Assembly: GCA_046351395.1 (NCBI GenBank)
Contig: JAXLYP010000014.1
Span: forward strand, 1-64,000
Length of the DNA stretch: 64,000 bases
DNA from: CAYYKK01 sp046351395
GTDB lineage: Bacteria > Myxococcota_A > Polyangia > Polyangiales > Polyangiaceae
Direction of reading: 5' to 3'
The notes under the pieces are model-generated. The model saw only the letters and a program-made list of their open reading frames with translations, searched no databases and was not told the origin of the DNA. Below, piece after piece: positions 1-9,173 of the stretch (its first letter is position 1; every line of letters begins with the position of its first letter). The position numbers were made by a program, and so were the translations under genes.

Positions 1-168
1 CGGTGGCCCCGCGACGGGGCCCCCGGGCACCTCCTCGGTCGCGCCATGACGACCGTCCGCGGCACGCTCGACGTCACCTGATCCCTGAGCGCGCCGAACG
101 CGCTCGATGTCGTGGCGGCCGCGTCCGCGGAAGCCGCGTTGGCGCGGAGCCTGCACATCGCCCCGGGC
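1..168. other. Window edge, no recognisable gene
   Basis: No complete gene is visible. One plus-strand frame closes at a TGA at 79-81 and another at 47-49, so the tail of an upstream plus-strand gene may lie here, but neither tail can be recognised. The second half holds a copy of the palindromic repeat described at 87-132. Confidence 0.4.
87..132. repeat. Palindromic GC-rich repeat, copy at window edge
   Basis: The copy starts GAGCGCGCCGAACGCGCTCG and ends TCCGCGGAA. The first half folds back on itself (GAGCGC with GCGCTC); the second half carries GGCCGCG and CCGCGG. The same two-part design occurs at 11468-11562 (two copies) and, in reverse complement, at 23641-23786 (three copies). This copy is more divergent in the linker. 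It lies just upstream of the lipoprotein gene that starts at 169. Confidence 0.55.
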
Positions 169-711
169 ATGAACGGAAAGAGGCCAGTCTGTGCCATCCT
201 CCTCGCCTTCGCGGGATGCGGGGCGGAGGTGACCATCGACCCGCAGAACGATGGCGCCCCTGCGACGACGAGCTCCGGGCCGACGGGCGGCGACTGTTCG
301 CACGCCAACCCGTTCATCTGGGGCCCGGATTGCGCGCTGAGCAACGAGGGCACCATCTGTCACTGGGACTACGCGGACACCGGGTACAGCGGCGGAGGGT
401 TGATCCAGTGCACCGCGGGCAAGTGGGTGGAGGTGAAGTGCCCGTTCATCGACACCGGGTTCACGTGCCCCGCCCAAGGGGAGCCGATCGAGGAGTGCCC
501 ATCGTCGTGGAACGGAGCCCAGTGCCCGTGGTCGGTGGCGGACGCCGGCTTCGACTGCAGCGGCACGGCGACGTGCGTCGCGGGCCAGTGGACGTCGAAC
601 GGCGCGACGTACACGCCGGTCGGGAACGGCGGCGCGGGCGGCTGGGGCGCGGGTGGCAGCTTCGGCAGCACGGGGAGCGTCGGCGGGGCGGGCGGTTCGA
701 AGAAACCCTGA
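169..711 (+). CDS. Cys-rich putative lipoprotein
   Basis: A 180-residue protein. The ATG at 169 is preferred over an upstream ATG at 112 because it begins a compact lipoprotein signal: MNGK, a hydrophobic stretch, and a lipobox-like FAGC with Cys17. The mature part has a dozen cysteines and two related units, each with a Cys followed by an aromatic pair and ending Cys-x-x-Gly-x-Trp (CTAGKW, CVAGQW). The last 30 residues are Gly/Ser-rich (GGAGGWGAGG). The Cys/Gly-Trp pattern resembles the repeats of the lipoprotein encoded at 62673-63425. The function is unknown; a cell-surface or outer-membrane location is inferred from the lipobox. It converges with the FecR-like gene, with one base between them. 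Confidence 0.6.
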   Translation: MNGKRPVCAILLAFAGCGAEVTIDPQNDGAPATTSSGPTGGDCSHANPFIWGPDCALSNEGTICHWDYADTGYSGGGLIQCTAGKWVEVKCPFIDTGFTCPAQGEPIEECPSSWNGAQCPWSVADAGFDCSGTATCVAGQWTSNGATYTPVGNGGAGGWGAGGSFGSTGSVGGAGGSKKP

Positions 712-712
712 G

Positions 713-1937
713 TCAGCGGATCGGCGCCTTCGCCAAGCGACTGCGGTAGGCGTCGAGCGCGGAGCGCTCTCCGTCGAGCACGCCATCGCGCTCGGTCGCG
801 CTCGGCCCAGCGCTCAGGTCGTCGAGCTTCTTCACGAGCTTCTCCCGATCGGAGCGCGTGCTCGCGCGGTCGATCGCACGAACGAGCCCCGCGGTGTCCT
901 CCTTCGTCGCCGCTCCGATCACGTCGTCGAGCGATCCGTGCTCGAAGTCCCACGCGGACAACGCGCGTCGGAAGCGGGGCGTAGAGGTGACGCTGAAGGG
1001 AGTCCCCGCCCCCGCGCCGACGCGCGTCTCGCAGACCTCGCCGCGGTGCACGACGGCGGCGCGCCCGGACGAGGTCTCGAGCGCGACCTCTCCCTTTCCC
1101 ACGCGCAACAGGCCGCTGCCGTCCTCCCCCACCTCGAGCGTGTACGCGCACCCGAGATCCACCGCCGCGGCGGCCTTCGTCTCGACGATGAAGAGGCGCG
1201 GCGGCGCGTCGATCCGGGCGTTGAGCGTCCCGTGATCGAGCTCGAGGCGGTGCTCGTTCTTCTGCCCAGGGCGCGCGCTGTCCGGACCCTTGGCGGGCAG
1301 GATGCGGAGCCGCGTGGACGGCGCGAGCTCGACGCGCCCGAGATCCGCGACCTCGAGGATCACGCGTGAGCTTCCGTCGGTCTCGAACCACGTCTCGAGC
1401 GGGAGGTAGCCGTCCTCGGGCGCGGCCGCGCCGTCGCACGTGACAGCTCCCCAGACGACCGCGTAGCGGAGCGCGCCCCCGCCCGGATCTCGGGCGACGC
1501 AGGGCGACGCCTTCGACGGAGCTGCGCTCGAGTCCGACGATGGCGGCGTGATCGGCGCGCTCGTGGTCGTGGTCGCCGCGACGACGCTGGTGTTCGCGCT
1601 CGGCACGGGCGCGCCGCCCGCGCCGGACCGACCGGCGAACCACCCGAGCATCGCGGTCGCCGCGAGCGCGAGGGCGCCGCCGGCCGCGACCCACGCGGGG
1701 TGAACTCCGCCGCTCGGTCCGCGGCGGGATCGAGCGCTGTCGGAGCGCTCGAGGACGTGCTCCTGCTCGGGCCGCGCGGCGCGGCCCCGATCTCGAGGGC
1801 GGCGGCGCCGTCTCGCGGTACGCGAGCGCGCCGAGCTTCCGCTCGAGCGCGGCGATCTCGGGGTTCTCCGGGGCGCTGGGATCCCAGAGGTACGGATCGA
1901 TCTCCCCGTCCCGTTCCTGATCGTCCGCCCGCTTCAC
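713..1937 (-). CDS. FecR-like membrane protein, apparent frameshift
   Basis: The gene seems to start at the GTG at 1937, overlapping the stop of the sigma-factor gene (GTGA), as is usual for sigma/FecR pairs. The first 45 or so residues (MKRADDQERDG, then PENPEIAALERKLGAL) read in one frame, but the membrane segment (AWVAAGGALALAATAMLGWF) and the FecR-type beta-rich domain read in another. The change of frame lies in the GC-only run near 1785-1815. The ATG at 1651 would begin inside the membrane helix, so it is a poor start. The FecR region includes VILEVADLGRVELAPSTRLR and a later LDHGTLNARI. Such proteins usually sit in the inner membrane and control an ECF sigma factor. The frameshift may be an assembly error or a true lesion. 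Confidence 0.6.
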
Positions 1938-2464
1938 GCCGCGCCTCCCCGGTCGTTCGCGTCGAGCTTCTCGCGCAGCAGCTTCAAGCCTCGGGAGAGG
2001 TTGACCCGAACGCTCGCGGGCGGCAAGCCCGTCGCGGCGGCGATCTCGGGGCCGCTCATCCCCTCGACGAGGCGCATGACGAGCGTCTCGCGGTAGGCCT
2101 CCGAGAGCGTCGCGATCACCCGGAGGACTTGGCGCGCCTCGGCCCGCGGGGGCGCCTCGGCGCTCGCGGCGTCATCCAAGAGCTCGACGGTGGCGCGCCT
2201 GCGCCGCCGTTGATCGATCGCGGTGCGGCGCGCGATCTGCATCAACCAGCCCGCGAATTTCGCGGGATCGGAGAGCGACGAGAGGTTCTTCCACGCCCCG
2301 AGGAACGCCTCCTGGACGGCGTCGTCGACGTCCGCGTTCGGCGCAGCGGAGAGCGCGACCGCGTGGACGGCGCGCGCGAACCGCTTGTGGAGCACGGCGT
2401 AGGCCGAGACGTCGCCCCGCTGCGCGCGCTCGACCCAGGGCGTGACGTCCTCGCTCTCGCGCAT
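1934..2464 (-). CDS. ECF-type RNA polymerase sigma factor
   Basis: A 176-residue sigma-70 family protein. Region 2 is clear (DVDDAVQEAFLGAW, then FAGWLMQIARRTAIDQRRRR), and region 4 has a helix-turn-helix (LVEGMSGPEIAAATGLPPAS followed by VRVNLSRGLKLL). The ATG at 2464 gives the usual ECF length; an in-frame ATG at 2527 would add 21 charged residues. The Arg-rich end of region 2.4 is typical of myxobacterial ECF proteins. The stop codon overlaps the GTG of the FecR-like gene, so the two are probably co-translated, and the partner would act as sensor or anti-sigma factor. Its regulon is unknown. Confidence 0.85.
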   Translation of the reverse strand: MRESEDVTPWVERAQRGDVSAYAVLHKRFARAVHAVALSAAPNADVDDAVQEAFLGAWKNLSSLSDPAKFAGWLMQIARRTAIDQRRRRRATVELLDDAASAEAPPRAEARQVLRVIATLSEAYRETLVMRLVEGMSGPEIAAATGLPPASVRVNLSRGLKLLREKLDANDRGGAA

Positions 2465-2650
2465 GGGCGCGCGGCGACGTTCACCTTCTTCCTCACGCGA
2501 GACAAGGGTGAGCACGGGCGGGCCCATCAAAGCGGGAGGGAGGTCGATCGCGAGGTCCACGGGGGCTGCACTCGCTCCGGAAGACGCCGCCGGGCCTCGA
2601 ACCGCTAACGGGTGCTTGACGCTTTTTCGGCTCACGGGGAAAGGTGCCGC

Positions 2651-4057
2651 GTGTTCAAGACCGTACTCATCGCCAACCGTGGGGAAATCGCGTGCCGCGT
2701 CGAGCGCACGCTGAAGAGGCTCGGGATCCGATCGGTCGCCGTCTACTCGGACGCCGACGCGGGCACGCCGCACGTCGAGGGCGCGGACGAGGCCGTGCGG
2801 ATCGGCCCCGCGCCCGTGAAGGAGAGCTACCTCCAGATCGACGCGATCATCGAAGCCGCGAAGCGGACGGGCGCCGAGGCGATCCACCCGGGCTACGGCC
2901 TGCTCAGCGAGAAGGCCGAGTTCGCGCGCCGGGTCCGCGAGGCCGGCATCGTCTTCATCGGACCGACGGAGGCCGCGCTCGACGCGTTTGGCGACAAAAT
3001 CAAGGCGCGCGCAGTCGCCCGGCGCGCGGGCGTGTCCCCCCCGCCCGGGTCGGACGGCCCGGTGAGCCCGGGCGACGCGGAGCTCCTCGCGAAGGAGGCG
3101 GAGCGCATCGGCTTCCCCATCCTCGTGAAGGCGGCGGGCGGCGGCGGCGGGATCGGGATGCAGATCGTCGAGTCCGCGGACAAGCTCGCGCGCGCGGCGC
3201 AGGCCTGCTCGGACCGGGGCAAGAGCGCGTTCGCGGACGAGCGGATCTACATGGAGCGCTACGTGCGCTCGCCGCGGCACATCGAGGTGCAGGTCCTGTG
3301 CGATCAGCACGGCAACGCGGTCGCGCTCGGCGAGCGAGAGTGCAGCTTGCAGCGCCGACACCAGAAGATCGTCGAGGAGGCGCCCTCCCCCGCGTCGTTC
3401 TTCGCCGGGCCCGAGGGCGAGGAGCGCCGCGCGCGCCTGCTCGCCGACGCGGTCCGAATCGTCAAGGAGGTAGACTATCAGGGCGCGGGCACGGTGGAGT
3501 TCGTCGCGAGCCCCGCGGGCGAGCTCTTCTTCCTCGAGGTGAACGCGCGCCTCCAGGTCGAGCACTGCGTCACGGAGATGGTCACGGGCATCGACCTCGT
3601 CGAGCAGCAGCTCCGCGTCGCGGCGGGCGAGCGGCTCGAGGCTCCCGTCCTCTCTCCGACCCGCACGGGACACTCGATCGAGGCGCGCGTCTACGCGGAG
3701 GATCCCGCGAAGAAGTTCGCGCCTCAGCCCGGGCACATCAAGACGCTGCGTTGGCCGGACGCGACGAACGAGCTCCGCATCGAGACCGGCGTAAAGGAGG
3801 GCGGGGACGTGACGCCCTTCTACGATCCGATGATCGCGAAGGTCGTCGCGTTCGGCGCGACCCGCGCGGAGGCGATCGCGCGCCTCGACGTGGCGCTCGG
3901 AGCGACGACGCTCGAGCTCGTCGGCCCGACGGGGAACCCCGCAGGGACGAACGTCGACTACCTGCGCAAGGTGCTGCGGTCGCCTGAGTTCGAGTCCGGG
4001 ACGTACGACACGAGCTTCGCCGAGGCGTTCCTGAAGCGCGCCTCCGAGGCGAAATGA
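2651..4057 (+). CDS. Biotin carboxylase (AccC-like), stand-alone
   Basis: A 468-residue ATP-grasp enzyme that carboxylates biotin on a carrier protein. Family marks are FKTVLIANRGEIACRV at the N-terminus, AIHPGYGLLSE, the glycine-rich ATP loop LVKAAGGGGGIGM, HIEVQVL, and the active-site stretch FLEVNARLQVEHCVTE. Most relatives have Asn-Thr-Arg and EHPVTE there, so Ala and Cys are small deviations. The GTG at 2651 is chosen because the conserved FKTVLIANRGE follows directly; a purine-rich GGGGAAAGG lies just upstream. The chain ends after the C-terminal biotin carboxylase domain, with no biotinyl domain, so BCCP and carboxyltransferase partners must be encoded elsewhere. Acetyl-CoA or propionyl-CoA carboxylase are both possible. 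Confidence 0.88.
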   Translation: MFKTVLIANRGEIACRVERTLKRLGIRSVAVYSDADAGTPHVEGADEAVRIGPAPVKESYLQIDAIIEAAKRTGAEAIHPGYGLLSEKAEFARRVREAGIVFIGPTEAALDAFGDKIKARAVARRAGVSPPPGSDGPVSPGDAELLAKEAERIGFPILVKAAGGGGGIGMQIVESADKLARAAQACSDRGKSAFADERIYMERYVRSPRHIEVQVLCDQHGNAVALGERECSLQRRHQKIVEEAPSPASFFAGPEGEERRARLLADAVRIVKEVDYQGAGTVEFVASPAGELFFLEVNARLQVEHCVTEMVTGIDLVEQQLRVAAGERLEAPVLSPTRTGHSIEARVYAEDPAKKFAPQPGHIKTLRWPDATNELRIETGVKEGGDVTPFYDPMIAKVVAFGATRAEAIARLDVALGATTLELVGPTGNPAGTNVDYLRKVLRSPEFESGTYDTSFAEAFLKRASEAK

Positions 4058-5847
4058 CGGGCGAAGGGATGGACGCGATCGTCCGCGCTCGCGCGTGGAT
4101 GACCCACGATCCGGATCCGGAGGCGCGCGCAGAGCTCGGCGCGCTCGTGGACGCGGCCGTAAAGGGCGACGCGACGGCGGCGCGCGACCTCGGCGATCGG
4201 TTCTCGGGGCCGCTCGAGTTCGGGACGGCCGGCCTCCGGGGCGTCCTCGGCGCGGGCGAGACGCGCATGAACCGCGCCGTCGTCCGTCGAACCTGCTTCG
4301 GGCTCGCGCAGCACTTGCTCGCGATCGACGAGGACGTGAAGCGGCGCGGGGTGGTCATCGGCTACGACGGGCGGCGGATGAGCCGAGCGTTCGCGGAGGA
4401 CTCCGTGGGGGTCCTCTCCGCGCTCGGCATCCCGAGCTTCCTCTCCCCGGACGTGTGCCCGACGCCGCTCACCGCGTACGCGGTCACGCGGCTCGGCGCG
4501 AGCGCGGGGATCATGGTCACGGCGAGCCACAACCCGCCCGAGTACAACGGGTACAAAGTCTACTGGGGCAACGGCGCGCAAATCATCCCGCCGATCGACG
4601 CCGCGATCGCGGCGCAGATCGCGGCCGCTCCGCCCGCGGACGAGATCCCCATCGCCCCGCTCGACGAGGCGCGCGAGATGGATCTCATGCGTGATTTCCC
4701 GCTCGATTTGGAGCCCGCGTACATCGACGGCGTCGTCGCCATGTCGCCGCGCGGGACCTCGGATCGAGACGCACCGATCGTCCACACGGCGCTCCACGGC
4801 GTGGGCTCGAGGCTCGTGCGTCTCGTGTTCGAGCGCTGCGACTTCGGGAACGTGCACTCGGTGCGCGAGCAGGAGGAGCCGGACGGCGCGTTCCCGACGG
4901 TCGCGTTCCCGAACCCGGAGGAGAAGGGCGCGCTCGACCTCGCGTACGCGCTCGCGCGCGAGCGCGGCGCGGAGCTCATCATCGCCAACGATCCGGACGT
5001 GGATCGGCTCGCGATCGCGATCCGCGCGAACGAAGAGCGCGCGCACGCGACGCACGGCTTCGTCCAGCTCACGGGGAACGAGGTGGGCGTGCTGCTCGGC
5101 CACTACCTCCTCACGCGCGAAGGACCGCCGGCCGGTCCCGAGGATCGAATGGTGGTCGCGAGCTGCGTCTCCTCCCCGATGCTCGGCGTGATCGCGGAGA
5201 AGCTCGGCGTGCACTACGAGGAGACCCTCACGGGCTTCAAGTGGATCGCGAACCGGGCGATGGAGGTCGAGCGCACGGCGCGGAAGCGGTTCGTGTTCGG
5301 GTACGAAGAGGCGCTCGGGTACACGGTGGGCACGCTCGTGCGCGACAAGGATGGCATCAGCGCCGCGTTGGTCTTCGCGGAGCTCTGGGCGGCGCGTCGA
5401 GCGGAGGGCAAGTCGATGTTCGACGAGCTCGAGGCGCTCTATCGACGGTACGGGCTGTTCGTGAGCGGTCAGGTCTCGATCACGATGAAGGGCGCGGACG
5501 GCGTCGCGAAGATCCGCGGGATGATGGAGCGCCTCCGCGCGGATCCTCCCTCGAAGGTCGGCGATCTCGCTGTCCTCACCACGACCGACGTCGCCCGAGG
5601 GACGCGCCGCGCCGCGGACGGCACGCTGACGCCCGTCGCGCTGCCGACGAGCGACGTGCTCCTCTACGCGCTCGAGGGAAAGAACCGCGTCATCGCGCGG
5701 CCGAGCGGCACGGAGCCGAAGATCAAGTTCTACTTCGACGTCTGCGAGCCCATCGCGGACGGCGAGCCGCTCCCGGCCGCGGAGGCCCGCGCCGCCGCCA
5801 AGATGGAGAAGCTCAAGGCCGCGTTCGTCGCGCTCGCGGGCGGCTGA
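4054..5847 (+). CDS. Phospho-sugar mutase (PGM/PMM family)
   Basis: A 597-residue alpha-D-phosphohexomutase that interconverts hexose 1- and 6-phosphates. All four functional loops are present: the phosphoserine loop MVTASHNPPEYNGYKVYWG (Ser158), the metal loop DPDVDR (from Asp313), the sugar-specificity loop GYEEALGY (from 416), and the phosphate-binding loop RPSGTEPKIKFY (from 549). The GYEEA form and the length match the PgcA/YhxB-type phosphoglucomutases, which can also use mannose phosphates. The ATG overlaps the stop of the biotin carboxylase gene (ATGA), so the two are probably co-translated, though no metabolic link is obvious. It converges with hom, three bases away. Confidence 0.9.
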   Translation: MTGEGMDAIVRARAWMTHDPDPEARAELGALVDAAVKGDATAARDLGDRFSGPLEFGTAGLRGVLGAGETRMNRAVVRRTCFGLAQHLLAIDEDVKRRGVVIGYDGRRMSRAFAEDSVGVLSALGIPSFLSPDVCPTPLTAYAVTRLGASAGIMVTASHNPPEYNGYKVYWGNGAQIIPPIDAAIAAQIAAAPPADEIPIAPLDEAREMDLMRDFPLDLEPAYIDGVVAMSPRGTSDRDAPIVHTALHGVGSRLVRLVFERCDFGNVHSVREQEEPDGAFPTVAFPNPEEKGALDLAYALARERGAELIIANDPDVDRLAIAIRANEERAHATHGFVQLTGNEVGVLLGHYLLTREGPPAGPEDRMVVASCVSSPMLGVIAEKLGVHYEETLTGFKWIANRAMEVERTARKRFVFGYEEALGYTVGTLVRDKDGISAALVFAELWAARRAEGKSMFDELEALYRRYGLFVSGQVSITMKGADGVAKIRGMMERLRADPPSKVGDLAVLTTTDVARGTRRAADGTLTPVALPTSDVLLYALEGKNRVIARPSGTEPKIKFYFDVCEPIADGEPLPAAEARAAAKMEKLKAAFVALAGG

Positions 5848-5850
5848 GCG

Positions 5851-7197
5851 TCACACGTCCTCGATCCGAAGGACCATGGCGGGCCGAGCGAGGATCTGCT
5901 CGGCGTCGATGCGACCGAGCGCGCGGCGCAAGTCTCCGACGAGCGCCTCGTGCGTGATCATGATGACGTCCGCGCCGCCCTCGCGCGTGGTCTGCACGAT
6001 CTGCTCGATGCTCACGCCCGAGTCGCCGAGGGCCCCCGCGAGACGGCCCATCACGCCGGGTTTGTCGGCGACCGAGAAGCGCAGGTAGAAGCGCTGGCTC
6101 GCGGCGCTCGGGGCGAAGAGGGGCCGGCGCGAGGGGAGCGCGCCGAGCGTCGAGAGCCCGGGGACCCCCGCGACCGCGCCTCGCGCGACGTCGAGCAGGT
6201 CGGCGACCACGCTGACCGCGGTCGGCATGTCGCCGGCGCCGCGCCCCGAGAGCAAGCACGGGCCGAGCGCGCGCCCCTCGAGCTTGATCGCGTTGAGCGC
6301 CCCCGACACGTTCGAGAGGACGCTCGATTTGCGGACGAGCGCGGGGTGCGCGCGGAGCTCCACCGCGTCGCCCCGGTCGCGGCCGATCACGAGGTGCTTG
6401 ATGGTGAACCCGAAGCGGTCGGAGAACTGGATGTCGCTCGCCTCGATCGCCTGGATGCCGGCGATCTCGATCTCGTCCTCGCGCGCGGAGGCGCCGAACG
6501 CGAGCATCGCCAGGACGAGGAGCTTCTGCGCGGCGTCGAACCCGCCCACGTCGAGCGTCGGGTCGACCTCCGCGAACCCCTTCGCCTGGGCCGCCGCGAG
6601 CGCCACGTCGTACGACTCACCGCGCTCGGTCATCGCGGACAGGATGTAATTCGTCGTCCCGTTCAGGATCCCGACGATCTCGGTCACGTCGTCGCTCGCG
6701 AAGGAGTCCCGCAGCGTCCGGATGATGGGGATGCCTCCGCCGACGGCGGCCTCGAACGCGATGTCGACCTTGTGCTCCGCCGCGGCCTCGAACAGCGCGG
6801 GGCCGTGCTTCGCGAGCAGCGCCTTGTTCGCCGTTACGACGCTGCGGCCGGACGCGAGCGCGCGCCCCACGAGGGCGTGCGCCGGCTCGATCCCGCCCAT
6901 CACCTCGACGACGATCTCGACCGCGGGATCCTCGAAGATCGGCGCCGGATCGCTCCGGAGGAGCGCGCGGGGACACGCGTCCACGCGGGGCTTGTCGAGA
7001 TCGCGCACGACGACGTGGCGCACCTCGAGGGGCACGCCGACGCGCTCGGCGAACGCGGACGCGTTCTCCGCGAGGAGGCGCATCACGCCTCCACCGACCG
7101 TCCCGCACCCGAGCAGCGCGACGCCGATGGGCGCGCCGCCTCGAGGCCGGCGGCGTTCAGGGGTTCCAGGCGGGGGAGTGGAGCGACCGAGCGTCAT
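5851..7197 (-). CDS. hom: Homoserine dehydrogenase with ACT domain
   Basis: A 448-residue enzyme that reduces aspartate semialdehyde to homoserine, the branch point to threonine and methionine. The NAD(P) fold has GVALLGCGTVGGGV; VTANKALLAKHG and the catalytic-domain stretch FEAAVGGGIPIIRTL followed by GILNGTTNYIL are typical. The C-terminal 75 residues form an ACT domain (SVADKPGVMGRLAGALGDSG), the usual site of threonine feedback control. About 20 Pro/Arg/Gly-rich residues precede the Rossmann fold, so the true start could lie slightly downstream. Its 62-bp upstream gap is shared with the divergent fused sheath gene. Aspartate kinase, two steps earlier in the pathway, begins at 63557. Confidence 0.95.
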   Translation of the reverse strand: MTLGRSTPPPGTPERRRPRGGAPIGVALLGCGTVGGGVMRLLAENASAFAERVGVPLEVRHVVVRDLDKPRVDACPRALLRSDPAPIFEDPAVEIVVEVMGGIEPAHALVGRALASGRSVVTANKALLAKHGPALFEAAAEHKVDIAFEAAVGGGIPIIRTLRDSFASDDVTEIVGILNGTTNYILSAMTERGESYDVALAAAQAKGFAEVDPTLDVGGFDAAQKLLVLAMLAFGASAREDEIEIAGIQAIEASDIQFSDRFGFTIKHLVIGRDRGDAVELRAHPALVRKSSVLSNVSGALNAIKLEGRALGPCLLSGRGAGDMPTAVSVVADLLDVARGAVAGVPGLSTLGALPSRRPLFAPSAASQRFYLRFSVADKPGVMGRLAGALGDSGVSIEQIVQTTREGGADVIMITHEALVGDLRRALGRIDAEQILARPAMVLRIEDV

Positions 7198-7259
7198 GTC
7201 GGCGGGTTATAGCGCAATCCACGGCGGCGCCGCGGCAGAGCGGATATGCTCCGCGCCCT

Positions 7260-9149
7260 ATGGCCGACAAGGAAACGAAGGGCTTCATGAAGGGCGGCAT
7301 GCAGTTCGGCGTGGGCGAGGACGAGAGCCCGCCCGAGCAGGACGAGGGTCCCCTCCTCCCGCTGCGCGTGCTCGTCTTGTCGGGGTTCGTGCCCAGCGCG
7401 GACTACAACTCCGGTGCATCTGCTTCGGAGACGCCGCTGCGCCTCGACCTCGCGAACCCGGAGCAGGTCTTCGAGCGCCTCAAGCCGAGGGCCACGATCG
7501 AGGTCCCGAGCGTCCTCGCGGGCGGCGCGCCCGTGAAGATCGACTTCGCGCCGACGAGCCTGAAGAGCTTTCGCCCGGACGGCATGGTGACGGAGATCAA
7601 GCTCCTCCGCGTGTTGATGGAGGGGCGCGCGGTCCTCGAGCGCCTGCGGCAGGGCGAGATCACCGCGAACCAAGCGCAGCCGCAGCTCGAGCGTCTCTGG
7701 GATGGATCCCCGTTCGTGCGGGAGATCCTCGGCCTCGCGCCCTCGGCCGACGCTCCGCGCCCCGCGTTCGAAGCGCCGCCCGCGCCGAAGCAGGGCGGCA
7801 GCAGCGGCGGCGGCGACCAGGTGAGCTCGATCCTCGACATGGTCGATCTGGGCGACGGCGGCGGGTCGTCCGCCCCCGAGAGCCGCGAGACGGCGGATCC
7901 CGAGACCGCGAACCGCCTCAACCGGATCATCGCGGAGGTCGCTCGGAGCGCGCGCCGCACCGGGCCGACGCGGCCGAGCGAGGCGGTCCCGCGCGTCGAT
8001 CAGGCGCTCGGCGCGCAGATCGGCGCGATCCTCCAACACCCGGAGGTGCGGCGGCTCGAGCGCGCGTACCGCGGCCTTCGGTTCATCCAGGATCGATCCC
8101 AGCGGATCCCGGGCCTCCTCCTCGACGTGCTCGCGATCGGTGAGGCGGGCGCCGCGGCGACGTTCTCCGCGGCGCAGGCCAAGGCGGGGGACGTGCCGTA
8201 CTCGTTCGCGATCGTCGACACCGAGATCGACGGGTCGGCGCGGTCGTTCACGGAGCTGCTCTCGATCGGCGAGACCGCCGAGGGGAACGTCGTCCCTGCG
8301 CTCGTGAACGGTACGGAGAAGCTGCTCGGCGTCGGGGATCTGTCGAGCATCGAGCGGATCGACAACAAGCTCGGCCTGTTCACGGCCCCGCACCGGGCGC
8401 CGTGGCGCGCGGTCGCGAACAAGACGGCGCTCCGATGGGTCGCGCTCGCGATGAACGGCACGCTCGGTCGTCCCCCGTACGACAAGCAGTCGTCGCGCGT
8501 GCGGGAGGCGGTCATCAAGGAGGCCCCGTCCGATCACGAGGGCTACGTGTGGCTCAGCCCGGTCTGGGCGCTGGGCGCGCTGATGATCAAGAGCTTCCAG
8601 CAGACGGGCTGGCCGGGACGGATCGCGGGCACGAAGAACGGCCTCGTCGAGAACCTCCCGGTCCGCGAGATCGAGGAGGACGGGCAGACGGTGGCCGTCC
8701 CCACGCAGGCGTTCCTGTCGACGGACTCGCAGCGGGAGATGGCGAAGATGGGCGTCCTGCTGCTCGCGTCGGCCCCCAACAGCGACGCGGCGTATGTCCA
8801 CGTCGCGCCGACGGCGTACGTGCAACCGGACAAGAAGGCCTACGACTCGGCGACGACGGAGCCGGAGGATCGCCCGCCGCCGATCGGCCTGGTCGACAAG
8901 CTGTTCGTCGCGCGCCTCGTGCAGTTCACGCGGGCGCTCGCGCAGAAGATCAGCCCGGACGAGAGCCCGGACGACATTCGACAGCTGCTGGACGGCGCGA
9001 TCACCGCGCTGTTCGGCGCGACCGGGCCGTCGCTGAGCGTGAAGATCGAGAAGACGGGCGGCGGGCCAATCGCGCACATCTCCGTGGAGCCCCGGCGCTT
9101 CCTCGGGGTCGCGCTCGAAGAGTTCGGCTTCCAGATGCCGATCGGCTGA
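7260..9149 (+). CDS. Fused TssB-TssC-like contractile sheath protein
   Basis: A 629-residue protein that reads as a natural fusion of the two T6SS sheath subunits. Residues about 30-165 resemble TssB (LPLRVLVLSGF, then KIDFAPTSLKSFRPDG and EIKLLRVLMEGR). A Gly/Ser/Pro-rich linker follows (about 165-225, KQGGSSGGGDQ). Residues about 240-629 resemble TssC: GAILQHPEVRRLERAYRGLRF matches the family's HHPxFxxLExAWRGLxxL, and YVWLSPVWALGALMIKSF and GLVENLPV match later TssC blocks. It stands alone, 2.5 kb from the tssC of the main locus and facing it, and it is clearly divergent from that pair. It may form a separate sheath-like tube or mix with the main sheath; both are inference. Confidence 0.75.
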   Translation: MADKETKGFMKGGMQFGVGEDESPPEQDEGPLLPLRVLVLSGFVPSADYNSGASASETPLRLDLANPEQVFERLKPRATIEVPSVLAGGAPVKIDFAPTSLKSFRPDGMVTEIKLLRVLMEGRAVLERLRQGEITANQAQPQLERLWDGSPFVREILGLAPSADAPRPAFEAPPAPKQGGSSGGGDQVSSILDMVDLGDGGGSSAPESRETADPETANRLNRIIAEVARSARRTGPTRPSEAVPRVDQALGAQIGAILQHPEVRRLERAYRGLRFIQDRSQRIPGLLLDVLAIGEAGAAATFSAAQAKAGDVPYSFAIVDTEIDGSARSFTELLSIGETAEGNVVPALVNGTEKLLGVGDLSSIERIDNKLGLFTAPHRAPWRAVANKTALRWVALAMNGTLGRPPYDKQSSRVREAVIKEAPSDHEGYVWLSPVWALGALMIKSFQQTGWPGRIAGTKNGLVENLPVREIEEDGQTVAVPTQAFLSTDSQREMAKMGVLLLASAPNSDAAYVHVAPTAYVQPDKKAYDSATTEPEDRPPPIGLVDKLFVARLVQFTRALAQKISPDESPDDIRQLLDGAITALFGATGPSLSVKIEKTGGGPIAHISVEPRRFLGVALEEFGFQMPIG

Positions 9150-9173
9150 AACACTCTCGCGGGACGAGTCCGT

